The position numbers were made by a program, and so were the translations under genes. 64,000 bases of DNA from Pseudomonas sp. M47T1. GTDB lineage: Bacteria; Pseudomonadota; Gammaproteobacteria; Pseudomonadales; Pseudomonadaceae. Below, piece by piece: positions 18,604-26,519 of the stretch. Where the stretch lies: assembly GCF_000263855.1 (NCBI RefSeq), contig NZ_AJWX01000003.1:347097-411096 (forward strand), read 5' to 3'. Below the pieces are notes generated by a model. The model was not told where the DNA came from, did not search any database, and worked only from the letters and a program-made list of their open reading frames with translations. Positions within the stretch are counted from its first letter, which is position 1. The number at the start of each line of letters is the position of its first letter.

Positions 18604-20258
18604 TCAAGCGATTATTGGCCAGCCTTGGCCTGCTGGCGTTCGCCCCCGCGCTGTTTGCGGCCGATGCCATTACCGGTGCGGTGCAGAAGCAACCGCTCAA
18701 TGTCTCTGCCATTGTCATGTTCGTGGTGTTTGTGGGGGCCACCCTGTGCATCACCTACTGGGCCTCCAAACGCAACAAGTCGGCCGCCGATTACTATGCG
18801 GCGGGCGGGCGTATCACGGGTTTCCAGAACGGCCTGGCGATTGCCGGTGACTACATGTCGGCGGCGTCCTTCCTGGGTATTTCCGCACTGGTGTTCACTT
18901 CCGGTTACGACGGCCTGATCTACTCCATCGGCTTCCTGGTGGGCTGGCCCATCATCCTGTTCCTGATTGCCGAGCGCCTGCGCAACCTGGGCAAGTACAC
19001 CTTTGCCGACGTGGCCTCGTACCGCCTCAAGCAAACCGAGATCCGCACCCTGTCGGCCTGCGGTTCGCTGGTGGTGGTGGCGTTCTACCTGATTGCGCAA
19101 ATGGTCGGTGCCGGCAAGCTGATCCAGTTGCTGTTCGGCCTGGACTACCACGTGGCCGTGGTGCTGGTGGGTATCCTGATGTGCCTGTACGTGCTGTTCG
19201 GCGGCATGCTGGCCACCACCTGGGTGCAGATCATCAAGGCAGTGCTGTTGCTGTCGGGCGCCACCTTCATGGCGCTGATGGTGATGAAACACGTCAACTT
19301 CGACTTCAACACGCTGTTTTCCGAAGCCATCAAGGTTCACCCCAAAGGCGAGGCCATCATGAGCCCCGGCGGCCTGGTGAAAGACCCGATCTCAGCGTTC
19401 TCCCTGGGCCTGGCGCTGATGTTCGGTACTGCGGGCCTGCCCCATATCCTGATGCGCTTCTTCACCGTTTCCGACGCCAAGGAAGCGCGCAAGAGCGTGC
19501 TGTATGCCACCGGCTTCATCGGTTACTTCTACATCCTGACCTTCATCATCGGCTTTGGCGCCATCCTGCTGGTCAGCACCAACCCGGCGTTCAAGGACGC
19601 GGCGGGCGCTTTGCTGGGCGGTAACAACATGGCTGCGGTGCACCTGGCTGACGCGGTGGGTGGCAGTATATTCCTGGGCTTCATTTCCGCCGTGGCCTTT
19701 GCCACTATCCTGGCCGTGGTGGCCGGGCTGACCCTGGCCGGTGCCTCGGCGGTGTCCCATGACCTGTTCGCCAGTGTGATCAAGAAGGGCAAGGCCAACG
19801 AGAAGGAAGAAATCCGCGTCTCGAAAATCACCACCATCGCGCTCGGCATCCTGGCCATCGGCCTGGGCATCCTGTTCGAGAACCAGAACATCGCGTTCAT
19901 GGTGGGCCTGGCTTTCTCCATCGCGGCCAGCTGCAACTTCCCGGTGCTGTTCCTTTCCATGTACTGGAAAAAGCTGACCACTCGTGGCGCCATGGTGGGT
20001 GGCTGGCTGGGCCTGATCAGCGCCGTCGGGCTGATGATTCTGGGCCCAACCATCTGGGTGCAGATCCTGGGGCATGAAAAGGCCATCTTCCCTTATGAGT
20101 ACCCGGCGCTGTTCTCGATGATCATTGCCTTCGTCGGCATCTGGTTCTTCTCCATTACCGACAAGTCCAAGGCTGCGGAAAACGAACGGGCGTTGTTCCT
20201 GCCACAGTTCGTGCGCTCCCAGACTGGCCTGGGTGCCAGCGGGGCAGTGGCGCACTAA
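18600..20258 (+). CDS. actP: Cation/acetate symporter ActP
   Basis: A 552-residue sodium/solute symporter family protein, the length of E. coli ActP (549). It has an N-terminal signal-like segment ([20 protein letters not shown]) and about 13 membrane helices. Family features include [53 protein letters not shown] and [20 protein letters not shown]. It imports acetate and other short monocarboxylates with a cation. The ATG overlaps the DUF485 stop; a strong terminator follows. Confidence 0.96.
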   Translation: MIKRLLASLGLLAFAPALFAADAITGAVQKQPLNVSAIVMFVVFVGATLCITYWASKRNKSAADYYAAGGRITGFQNGLAIAGDYMSAASFLGISALVFTSGYDGLIYSIGFLVGWPIILFLIAERLRNLGKYTFADVASYRLKQTEIRTLSACGSLVVVAFYLIAQMVGAGKLIQLLFGLDYHVAVVLVGILMCLYVLFGGMLATTWVQIIKAVLLLSGATFMALMVMKHVNFDFNTLFSEAIKVHPKGEAIMSPGGLVKDPISAFSLGLALMFGTAGLPHILMRFFTVSDAKEARKSVLYATGFIGYFYILTFIIGFGAILLVSTNPAFKDAAGALLGGNNMAAVHLADAVGGSIFLGFISAVAFATILAVVAGLTLAGASAVSHDLFASVIKKGKANEKEEIRVSKITTIALGILAIGLGILFENQNIAFMVGLAFSIAASCNFPVLFLSMYWKKLTTRGAMVGGWLGLISAVGLMILGPTIWVQILGHEKAIFPYEYPALFSMIIAFVGIWFFSITDKSKAAENERALFLPQFVRSQTGLGASGAVAH

Positions 20259-20277
20259 TCGGTAGCACAGACATGAA

Positions 20278-20305
20278 AAAGGCAGCCTGCGGGCTGCCTT
20301 TCTTT
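20278..20305 (+). terminator. Rho-independent terminator of actP
   Basis: AAAGGCAGCC-TGCG-GGCTGCCTTT forms a perfect 10-base-pair stem with T-rich flank. A-rich sequence on the other side makes it potentially bidirectional, also serving the convergent DUF3309 gene. Confidence 0.9.
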
Positions 20306-20321
20306 ATTGCGATTGCTGCGG

Positions 20322-20474
20322 TTATATCCTGCCGAGCAATACCAATATCAACAGAACCACCAGCACGACACCGATAATACCGGACGGCCCATAACCCCAG
20401 CTTCTGGAGTGAGGGAACACGGGAAGACCACCGATCAGCAGCAGGATAAGGATGACGATAAGTATGGTGCCCAT
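20322..20474 (-). CDS. DUF3309-family small membrane protein
   Basis: A 50-residue protein, MGTILIVILILLLIGGLPVF followed by PHSRSWGYGPSG and a second hydrophobic segment ending VLLGRI. The PHSRSWGYGPSG centre is the hallmark of the DUF3309 family, common as stress-associated micro-proteins in proteobacteria. The start at 20474 has AAGGA upstream (GAAGAAAGGAAAACGTC). It probably spans the membrane twice. Function is unknown. Confidence 0.88.
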   Translation of the reverse strand: MGTILIVILILLLIGGLPVFPHSRSWGYGPSGIIGVVLVVLLILVLLGRI

Positions 20475-20894
20475 GACGTTTTCCTTTCTTCGACTTTTGG
20501 GGTGCAGGCTTTTAGCGTCAGTGAAAACCTGACGGCTTAATAAATCCGACTCTGGGGTGTTGAAAAAAGTCCGAAATATTTTTAGACATTTTGTTCGGGG
20601 GTGTAAGAACCTCGAAAATTCAAGACCCGCCGCCGTGGTACCCGCTGTCGCAGGCCTAGCGTGCGCAGGCGATCTTCAGCGAGGCAAAGGGCCAGCACCG
20701 CCTGCGGCAGCGGCTGCACCGAGGTGCGTTCTACACGTGCGGAAACAGTTTCAGAAATGTCTGACTTCAGCGTTGCCGGTGCGGTCGATAGTCTCCATCG
20801 GCGGGTGCCTGCTTTATCAGCCAGTATTTGCGCACGGTGTCTTAAGTCGTTATACCGTGCCGAACATAGGATGCTGGACGCCGCCAGCCCCCTG
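20475..20894. other. 420-base intergenic stretch without a recognised gene
   Basis: The left part (20475-20610) is AT-rich and probably carries the DUF3309 promoter on the minus strand. The right part contains decayed REP-like pieces (CGCTGTCGCAGGC near 20645 and GCCTGCGGCAGC near 20698). No convincing open frame with a ribosome site is seen on either strand. Confidence 0.6.
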
Positions 20895-22070
20895 TTATTG
20901 AGTTACCGCCGCATTGCGGGCATGCCGATACTCGCTCACCGCCTCATACACCGCCTTGCGCAAGCGGTTGATGCCGCCAATTGGCCGGTGGGCCTCGATG
21001 CCATGCCAGGGGTTGAACGACAGGTTGTCGCACATCAGGTTTTGCGCCGGGGTGTCGAAGTCCTGGGGGGGCACGCGGATCATGGCCACGGTCTGGAAGG
21101 GCGCGTCGCTTTCCTTCCATTGCACACTGGTGTCTTCGATGGGCATGTACTTGCGCGGGTCCTGGCGCTGTACCTGCAGCATGAAGCACGCTGGTTGCTG
21201 GTCGGTGGTGAGTTGCTGGTGCAGGGCGGTGCGCAGGAAGTTGGGCAAGTCCTGGTTCTGTTTGGCCACCGTGTAGGGCGGGCAACTGGCAGGGTCGGGC
21301 ACCACGCGGAATTTGGCGTTGGCGCTGCCGAACTTGTAGGGCGATACCGAGTAGTAAGTCGCCAGGGTAGGGCTGAGCGGCGCCTTGGCCAGGGTGGCCT
21401 TGGCGATCAGCAGGTGGCGCAGTTGCCAGCTGCGCGGGTCCCAGCCGGGGAAGAAAGCCATGGCCTGCTTGCCATCGGCCTGGGCGCTGATGTTCTGGCG
21501 GTACTCGGCCACGTCGCTGACGAAGAAGTTGGCGTGGTTGAACATTACAAAGTCCTGGTCGTGGTGGTCCACCTGGTCGGCCATCAGTTGCTTGCCCGGT
21601 ACGTCCAGCAGCTTGATGGCCATGCCGCGCGCATCCTGCAGCTGGTCGAACTGTGGGTAGGCGTTGCCATTGGACAGGCGAATCCACGCTTGCCAGACCT
21701 TCCCTGGTTCGGCGAACACGCCCTGGCGCAAATCAACGGTGAGGTTCTGCGGCACGCTGACCTCGGCGGTCACGCAGCCATGGGCCTTGGCGTGGGCGTC
21801 GCGCAGGTAGCGGGTGGGCTCGCGGTGTTGGTCGACGATGCGGATGGCGGTCTGGATGATGTCCTGGGTCATGGCTGCCTCGCCGGGCGGGACCTGCTCT
21901 TCGGCCGGCACTGGGCCGCTGAATTTCCAGGCGTAGTAGGCGTAGCCGATCCCCAGGCCCAGGCCGCCCAGCACCAGCACGATCAGCACCAGTTTGAACA
22001 GGCCGCGGCCCAGGCGCAGCCACAGGCGGCCGAAGAAGCCCGGCAGGCGCGCTGAATCACTGAACATCAT
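20895..22070 (-). CDS. Membrane-anchored catalase-related haem protein (y4iL-like)
   Basis: A 391-residue member of the catalase superfamily of the small y4iL-like type. A membrane anchor (LFKLVLIVLVLGGLGLGIGY) at residues about 25-45 precedes the haem domain. The distal His lies in KAHGCVTAEVSVP and the distal Asn in MFNHANFFV; IRLSNGNAYP and DARGMAIKLLDVPGKQL are catalase-like core segments. Catalase-related proteins of this group include peroxidases and fatty-acid hydroperoxide-converting enzymes rather than true catalases. The ATG overlaps the stop of the upstream di-haem cytochrome gene by four bases (ATGA), so the two proteins are made together. Confidence 0.85.
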   Translation of the reverse strand: MMFSDSARLPGFFGRLWLRLGRGLFKLVLIVLVLGGLGLGIGYAYYAWKFSGPVPAEEQVPPGEAAMTQDIIQTAIRIVDQHREPTRYLRDAHAKAHGCVTAEVSVPQNLTVDLRQGVFAEPGKVWQAWIRLSNGNAYPQFDQLQDARGMAIKLLDVPGKQLMADQVDHHDQDFVMFNHANFFVSDVAEYRQNISAQADGKQAMAFFPGWDPRSWQLRHLLIAKATLAKAPLSPTLATYYSVSPYKFGSANAKFRVVPDPASCPPYTVAKQNQDLPNFLRTALHQQLTTDQQPACFMLQVQRQDPRKYMPIEDTSVQWKESDAPFQTVAMIRVPPQDFDTPAQNLMCDNLSFNPWHGIEAHRPIGGINRLRKAVYEAVSEYRHARNAAVTQ

Positions 22071-23881
22071 GGCAATTTCTCCTCGAGCGGGCCGCCCAGT
22101 ACTTTCAGGTACTCGATCAGGGCTCGGCGTTCGTCCGGTTGCAGGTAGCGACCGATCACGCCCCGGCCACGGGGGCCGTCGCGGAATTCATGGCCACTGT
22201 TGTGGTTGCCGGTGATGGCGGTGTCGTACAGGAAGGCGGCGTCGAAGCGCTCGGTGCGGTAGCCCAGGTTGACCGGGTCGTACTCGAAAGTGCCGCGGTA
22301 GAAGGTGCGCTGGCGCTCGTCCTGGGGCGACAGCAACTGGTAAACGCTGGGCACCGAGCCGTTGTGCAGGAACGGTGGGGTAGCCCACACGCCGTCCAGT
22401 GGGCGGGCTTTATAAGCCAGCACCTCCAGCACGCCGATCGGCAGGCCGAAACCGTTGTAGCGGGCCTGCTCGGCTTCACTGATGCCGGCGGCCTTGTAGG
22501 CGTGCCGCTCGACGAACGCGGTGACGTAGGCCAGACCCTGGGCCACGGACACCTTGGTCAGGTCCAGTGGGCCCGGGTTGGGCTCAATGGTCACGTTCAG
22601 GCCCTTCAGGTCTTCGGGCGTCCACTTCAGGCTGCTGACGTCGTAGCGGTAGGTGGCGATATTGTTGGCGGCGGTGGGGTCGGTGCCGATGGTTTGCGTG
22701 GGCACCAGCACCATCCGGCGCACGGGGCGTTCACCCTCCTTATGCATGGGCGGTACGTGGCAACCCGCGCAGTTGTCGGTGAACAGCGCGCGGCCGGCAG
22801 CGGCTTTCGGCAGGTCGACCTTGCCCAGGATGTCCTCGGGCCAGGCGGGCGGCTTGAGGTGCTGCAGGGTTTCTTCGATGCTGTAGAGGTCCTTGATGCG
22901 CACGCTGGAGGCGTAGCGATCGTCGCCCATCACCGGTTGGCCGTGTTCGTCCAGCAGCTTCAAGGTAGCGCCCACGCCCAGCGACTCACCCACGTTGCGC
23001 GCCATGGGCTGCTGCGCCGAGCCGGTCCACTGCACCCAGTCAAAGGTCCAGATATCCCACAGCTGCGGGTAATCCACCGGGGCATTGGCCACGCGGTAGT
23101 TGGCGGGCGAGATGGCGTCGCCGAAGGTGGCGTTGGCGATGCGCCCGAACGCGTCGGTGCGGCCCGGGCCTTCCTCGGTGGGGTAGAGGCCGCGGTGCCA
23201 GTCGTTCCAGGCGGTGTGGGCGAAGGTGTCCAGCGAGGCCTTGAACTGCTTGCGCAAGGTGTCCTTGTCGCTGTCGTAGCGTTCGCCCAGCACGCGGTGG
23301 GCAAAGCGGCTCCACTTCCACGGAATGTAATAGGTGGCCGCAAGGCTCGACACCAGCGCCTGACCGAAGCTGCCGCCCTTGAGGGTGGGCACGCTGGAGG
23401 GCAGCACGTGCTGGGCGGTACCGCCGTCGATGCGCACCGCCTGGCCGTTCACCCGCAACTCGCCGGTGTGGCAGGCGGCGCAGGTGATGTCCAGGTACTC
23501 GGCATTGTCACCGTCGTTGCGGTGGCGGGCGAAACCCACCGGCAGGTTGCCGGGGTTGGCGGCGCTGGGCTGTTGATGGGGCTCGGTCAGGAAGCCGAAG
23601 CGCGCCATGTACTCGGGCGCGGCAAAGCGGTCCTGGGAGAACGGCAGCTCAAGGGCAGTGAACCAGTCGTAATGCAGGCCCTTCACCTGGGTACCCTGTG
23701 GTGTGAAGTAGTAGAGCTGGCGGTCGGCCGCGCTCCACTGGTCCAGGTAGCGCAAGGATTGCACCGGTTCGTAGCGGGGCAGGTTGGGGCGCGCGGTGTA
23801 GTACAGCACCACGGCCACTGCGACGAAAATGCCAAAGAGCAGCACTATCAGGCTGCGGTAGATCAATCGCACGGCAGACAT
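22067..23881 (-). CDS. Di-haem c-type cytochrome, RoxA / fatty-acid dioxygenase-like
   Basis: A 604-residue membrane-anchored periplasmic cytochrome. The anchor is RLIYRSLIVLLFGIFVAVAV at residues 5-24. Two CxxCH haem sites are present: CAACH at 134-138 and CAGCH at 371-375. The segment GVWATPPFLHNGSVPSVYQL near residues 498-517 is typical of the RoxA branch of the cytochrome c peroxidase/MauG superfamily, which includes rubber oxygenases and the Pseudomonas oleic acid 10S-dioxygenase/diol synthase pair. Whether it is a peroxidase or oxygenase is not known. It is the first gene of a two-gene operon with the catalase-related protein. Confidence 0.85.
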   Translation of the reverse strand: MSAVRLIYRSLIVLLFGIFVAVAVVLYYTARPNLPRYEPVQSLRYLDQWSAADRQLYYFTPQGTQVKGLHYDWFTALELPFSQDRFAAPEYMARFGFLTEPHQQPSAANPGNLPVGFARHRNDGDNAEYLDITCAACHTGELRVNGQAVRIDGGTAQHVLPSSVPTLKGGSFGQALVSSLAATYYIPWKWSRFAHRVLGERYDSDKDTLRKQFKASLDTFAHTAWNDWHRGLYPTEEGPGRTDAFGRIANATFGDAISPANYRVANAPVDYPQLWDIWTFDWVQWTGSAQQPMARNVGESLGVGATLKLLDEHGQPVMGDDRYASSVRIKDLYSIEETLQHLKPPAWPEDILGKVDLPKAAAGRALFTDNCAGCHVPPMHKEGERPVRRMVLVPTQTIGTDPTAANNIATYRYDVSSLKWTPEDLKGLNVTIEPNPGPLDLTKVSVAQGLAYVTAFVERHAYKAAGISEAEQARYNGFGLPIGVLEVLAYKARPLDGVWATPPFLHNGSVPSVYQLLSPQDERQRTFYRGTFEYDPVNLGYRTERFDAAFLYDTAITGNHNSGHEFRDGPRGRGVIGRYLQPDERRALIEYLKVLGGPLEEKLP

Positions 23882-24078
23882 CCATATCAGGGAAACGTTG
23901 CCCCTTTTATGCCTGATTATATATACAGTGGCAAGTGGCTATTCACTTACATTCTGTAGCTTTTTTTACACAGTGTTTTTTGATAGCGAGCTGCGTGGAT
24001 CGCAACATTTCCTGACAAAGCGTTTATTGCCCTGATTTTCCGGATTGCTAGGCTGGGGCCTGCCAAAAGGAATCGTCA

Positions 24079-24216
24079 GTGAGCCACTACAACACTTCCA
24101 AGGACGGGCGCGCTGGCGTTGCCATTGCCCGAATGGGGGCGTGGGCCGGAGCTACAATCGGCGCAATCATCGGTCGAAACCTGGGAGATGTTGTCTATGA
24201 GAAAGCCCTGCGCTAA
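24079..24216 (+). CDS. 45-residue glycine-zipper peptide
   Basis: A GTG at 24079 with AAAAGGAA upstream opens a 45-codon frame ending in TAA at 24214-24216. The peptide starts MSHYNTSKDGRAGVAIARMG and continues AWAGATIGAIIGRNLG. Glycines at residues 20, 24, 28, 32 and 36 make an uninterrupted GxxxG zipper in a hydrophobic helix, flanked by polar ends. Glycine zippers are known in pore-forming and aggregating peptides and in some contact-dependent bacteriocins. The stop overlaps the next start (TAATG), coupling it to a small membrane protein. Function is unknown; a bacteriocin-like or membrane-acting peptide is one guess. Confidence 0.6.
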   Translation: MSHYNTSKDGRAGVAIARMGAWAGATIGAIIGRNLGDVVYEKALR

Positions 24217-24599
24217 TGAATGACTTTTCTTCCTCCTGGTGGGCCCTGGTGCTTTATGCCGGGCCGGTTCTGCTGTGTTTCGTCAGCCTTGGGTTCAGTT
24301 TCTACCTAAGCCGTCGCCACTTGGACGAGATGGTGCATGCCTTGGGACGGTCGAGTCAGTTTTCGCTCCTTGCCCCGGCGCTGCTCAAGCAAGGCTGGTC
24401 CAGCCGAATGATGCTGTTGGCAACCGTATGGGGCGCCATTTCATGGCCAAGGCCAGGCATTCGTGCTGGTGTGCTTGACCCTGCGGATATTCAAAATTTC
24501 CCTCCCGGCCTCAGAAGGTTTTTTCGAATCAAGGATGTGCTGACGTGCGTGATCATCGTGTGGGCAATTGCCGCTACCTTGGTGGCTAAGCTGGCTTGA
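24216..24599 (+). CDS. Small two-helix membrane protein, paralogue 1 of 3
   Basis: A 127-residue protein of no recognised family. An N-terminal helix (WALVLYAGPVLLCFVSLGFS) is followed by FYLSRRHLDEM, a central soluble part with the shared block RPGIRAGVLDPADIQNFP, and a C-terminal helix (LTCVIIVWAIAATLVAKLA). The same plan recurs in the genes at 24707 and 25116. The ATG overlaps the stop of the glycine-zipper frame. Codon use and GC are lower than in the flanking genes, suggesting acquired DNA. An immunity or membrane-sensor role is possible but unsupported. Confidence 0.75.
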   Translation: MNDFSSSWWALVLYAGPVLLCFVSLGFSFYLSRRHLDEMVHALGRSSQFSLLAPALLKQGWSSRMMLLATVWGAISWPRPGIRAGVLDPADIQNFPPGLRRFFRIKDVLTCVIIVWAIAATLVAKLA

Positions 24600-24706
24600 T
24601 AAAGCCATTTTCGTCTGACGCCCAATCCGCGTACGCGCGGGCTTGGACTGTCATGAATTATGGGGGGGAGAATACGTTGGTGATCTGATTTTCGAAGGAG
24701 GGCAGA

Positions 24707-25102
24707 ATGGGCTATGACTCGGTCAGGTTCTGGCTGACGCTCGTTTTTTCGGGCGGTCCAATACTCATGTGCTTTGTCAGTACGGCATACAGCTTTTACT
24801 TAAGCCGTCGCTACTTGGACCAGATGCTCGAGGCGCTAAGCAACTCTCGCCAGTTCAGCGTAGGCGCTCCGGTGCTTCTGGGGCAAGGCTGGTTCGGTCG
24901 GATGGTCTTGATCACAAAAATCTGGGGGGCGCTTGGTTGGTCCGGGCCAGGGATTCGTGCCGGTGTTCTTGATCCTCTGGATATCAAGCAGTTCCCACGT
25001 CATCTCAGACGGTTGTTCTTCATCAAAAGCCTGATGACTTATTTGATTATCGTCTGGTTTGCCTCCGCCTACTTTGTATTGGATATGGGTAGAAAACTGT
25101 AA
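24707..25102 (+). CDS. Small two-helix membrane protein, paralogue 2 of 3
   Basis: A 131-residue paralogue of the preceding gene. Shared features are the N-terminal helix (LTLVFSGGPILMCFVSTAYS), FYLSRRYLDQMLEALSNSRQ, the block GPGIRAGVLDPLDIKQFPRH, LRRLFFIKS, and a C-terminal helix (LMTYLIIVWFASAYFVLDMG). A strong ribosome site (GAAGGAGGG) precedes the ATG at 24707. The 107-base gap before it contains an imperfect inverted repeat (CCAATCCGCGTACGCG...) but no gene. Confidence 0.75.
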   Translation: MGYDSVRFWLTLVFSGGPILMCFVSTAYSFYLSRRYLDQMLEALSNSRQFSVGAPVLLGQGWFGRMVLITKIWGALGWSGPGIRAGVLDPLDIKQFPRHLRRLFFIKSLMTYLIIVWFASAYFVLDMGRKL

Positions 25103-25115
25103 GGCGATGCTATGA

Positions 25116-25492
25116 GTGGATATTTCCAATGCTCCCTTACTGATCTTCATCGCCTACGGCCCCATACTGCCATCGGCTTTGGCCAATATACTGTTCGGCC
25201 TATACCTGAGCCGGTATCGCCTAACATCCATGATCGAAGCATTGAGCCGCAGCTCCCACATCGCCATGCGGGCAGGGACCGTTGATTCCGGCGGGTTGCT
25301 GGGTCGAATGATGTTGGTCTCGAAAATATCCGGGATGGTGACGCTTTCCGGCTTGGTCATCCGATCGGGAGAGCTAAGCGCTGACGACATCGCCAATTTC
25401 CCAAGTCGGGTGATGCGTCTGGCGAAGGTGAAGTTTTTCTCTCGGCGATTTCGTTCATGTGGCTCATAGGCGGATTTTTACTGATCGAGTAA
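25116..25492 (+). pseudogene. Small two-helix membrane protein, paralogue 3 of 3, frameshifted
   Basis: A GTG at 25116 opens a third paralogue (APLLIFIAYGPILPSALANI, then LYLSRYRLTSMIEALSRSSH and SGELSADDIANFPSRVM). The uninterrupted frame ends early at 25469 with a charged tail (FSRRFRSCGS). In the next frame the lost C-terminal helix is intact (FLSAISFMWLIGGFLLIE, stop 25490-25492). Adding one T to the T5 run at 25434-25438 restores it and aligns both the Lys before the helix and the Trp inside it with paralogue 2. This is either a recent frameshift mutation, a phase-variable tract or a sequencing error. Confidence 0.7.
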
Positions 25493-25501
25493 TCCACTGC
25501 T

Positions 25502-25528
25502 AAGCCGCAGCCGTCAGGCTGTGGCTAC
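25502..25528. repeat. Single REP-like arm
   Basis: AGCCGCAGCCGTCAGGCTGTGGCTAC-type sequence, a short imperfect palindrome related to the GCAGCCGCCAGGC fragment at 10440-10462. It lies in the 264-base gap between the paralogue cluster and the nasA remnant, in which no gene is seen. Confidence 0.5.
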
Positions 25529-25756
25529 ATGTTGATGCGTGCGCTGCAAGGCAGTGCATCCCTGAAGGCCGCCATGCACATCCCGCCCCTGCAAACAGGT
25601 TCCGCGCCAAGCTGGCGCGCTCTTTGCGCTCACTCAAACATCCGCAATCAACGTCGATTGCCCCATCACGACAAAGGCGCCGTGTTGCCCCACCCCCGCT
25701 CGCAAAAGCTCGGTGGCAGCCGGCGCTTTTTTGTTTTTCCAGGTCGAGGCAGGCCC

Positions 25757-26336
25757 ATGAGCAGTACCACGGTTCGCAGTGTGTGCCCCTATTGCGGTGT
25801 TGGCTGCGGCATCATCATGAGTGTCACCGACAACCGCGTTACCAAGGTGACCGGCGACAAGGCCCACCCCACCCATTTCGGCCGCCTGTGCACTAAGGGC
25901 AGCAGTTGCCACCAGCGGCTGGCTGACAGCGGGCGGATGGAGCATGCCTACCTGCGCCGTGAACGCCAGCGCGATCCGGCGCGTGTGCCCATGGATCAGG
26001 CCATCAGCGATACGGCCGATCGCCTAAAGGCGCTGATCCAGGCCCACGGGCCTGATGCGGTGGCCTTTTATGTGTCCGGGCAGATATCGTTGGAGGCCCA
26101 ATATACAGCGCCTGGACACGGCGTTCTCTTGCGATCAGGTGCAGAAGATCTAAGTGCAGCAGCGGCTGGTGGAGCAGGGCGCCTTGCTGTGGCCATGGCT
26201 GGAGCATGCCAGCCGCATGGCCAAGGACGTCGACGCGGCGCTCAAGGCGGTTATCACCGAGCACGGTGGCGTGGATGCCGAGGCCTATGTGGCGAAGATG
26301 AGCAAGGACAAGGGCTACTTGCGCGATGTGTACTGA
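25757..26336 (+). pseudogene. Remnant of assimilatory nitrate reductase fused to a flavoprotein reductase (nasA-type)
   Basis: The ATG at 25757 opens a frame with the [4Fe-4S] motif CPYCGVGCG and KVTGDKAHPTHFGRLCTKGS, the N-terminus of NasA/formate dehydrogenase-type molybdopterin enzymes, intact for about 115 codons. At about 26100 it jumps, in another frame, to the C-terminus of a CysJ-like reductase: RLDTAFSCDQVQKI, then a TAA at 26151-26153 in place of the Tyr of the usual KIYVQ, then VQQRLVEQGALLWPWLE and RMAKDVDAAL...KGYLRDVY. The GxYVCGD NADPH motif between WLE and RMAKD is missing. Most of a protein of over 1300 residues is deleted, so it is non-functional. No nirBD is adjacent. Confidence 0.85.
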
Positions 26337-26408
26337 AACGAGGCAGGCCCTCGGTATTTACACAGGCACGGTGCGATCGGACGACGTTTTTATGTGGCTG
26401 GCTATTTC

Positions 26409-26500
26409 TTGTGGGAGCGGGCTCTGCCCGCGAAAAGAACACCACGGTTATCCAGAATGCTCTGCGGCGCCGGTTTCGCGGGCAGAGCCCGTTCCCACAA
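26409..26500. repeat. Paired inverted REP element (GAGCGGGCTCTGCCCGCG type)
   Basis: Arms 26409-26435 and 26474-26500 are reverse complements with one mismatch (GAGCGGGC versus GCCCGTTC end), separated by 38 bases, immediately upstream of the LysR gene. Confidence 0.88.
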
Positions 26501-26519
26501 AGCGGTGTAATATTCGCGC

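Noticed and set aside
20475..20894. A small RNA or extra gene in the 420-base gap
   Set aside because: No clear promoter-terminator pair or coding frame could be supported by eye; only decayed REP-like pieces were seen.
24079..24216. Double-glycine leader peptide of a class II microcin
   Set aside because: The glycines are spaced four apart and no leader cleavage site or dedicated peptidase-exporter is nearby, so a classic microcin cannot be claimed.
26154..26336. A separate 60-codon gene with a GTG start
   Set aside because: Its product is the C-terminus of a CysJ-like reductase and the upstream codons continue the homology past a TAA, so it is part of the pseudogene.
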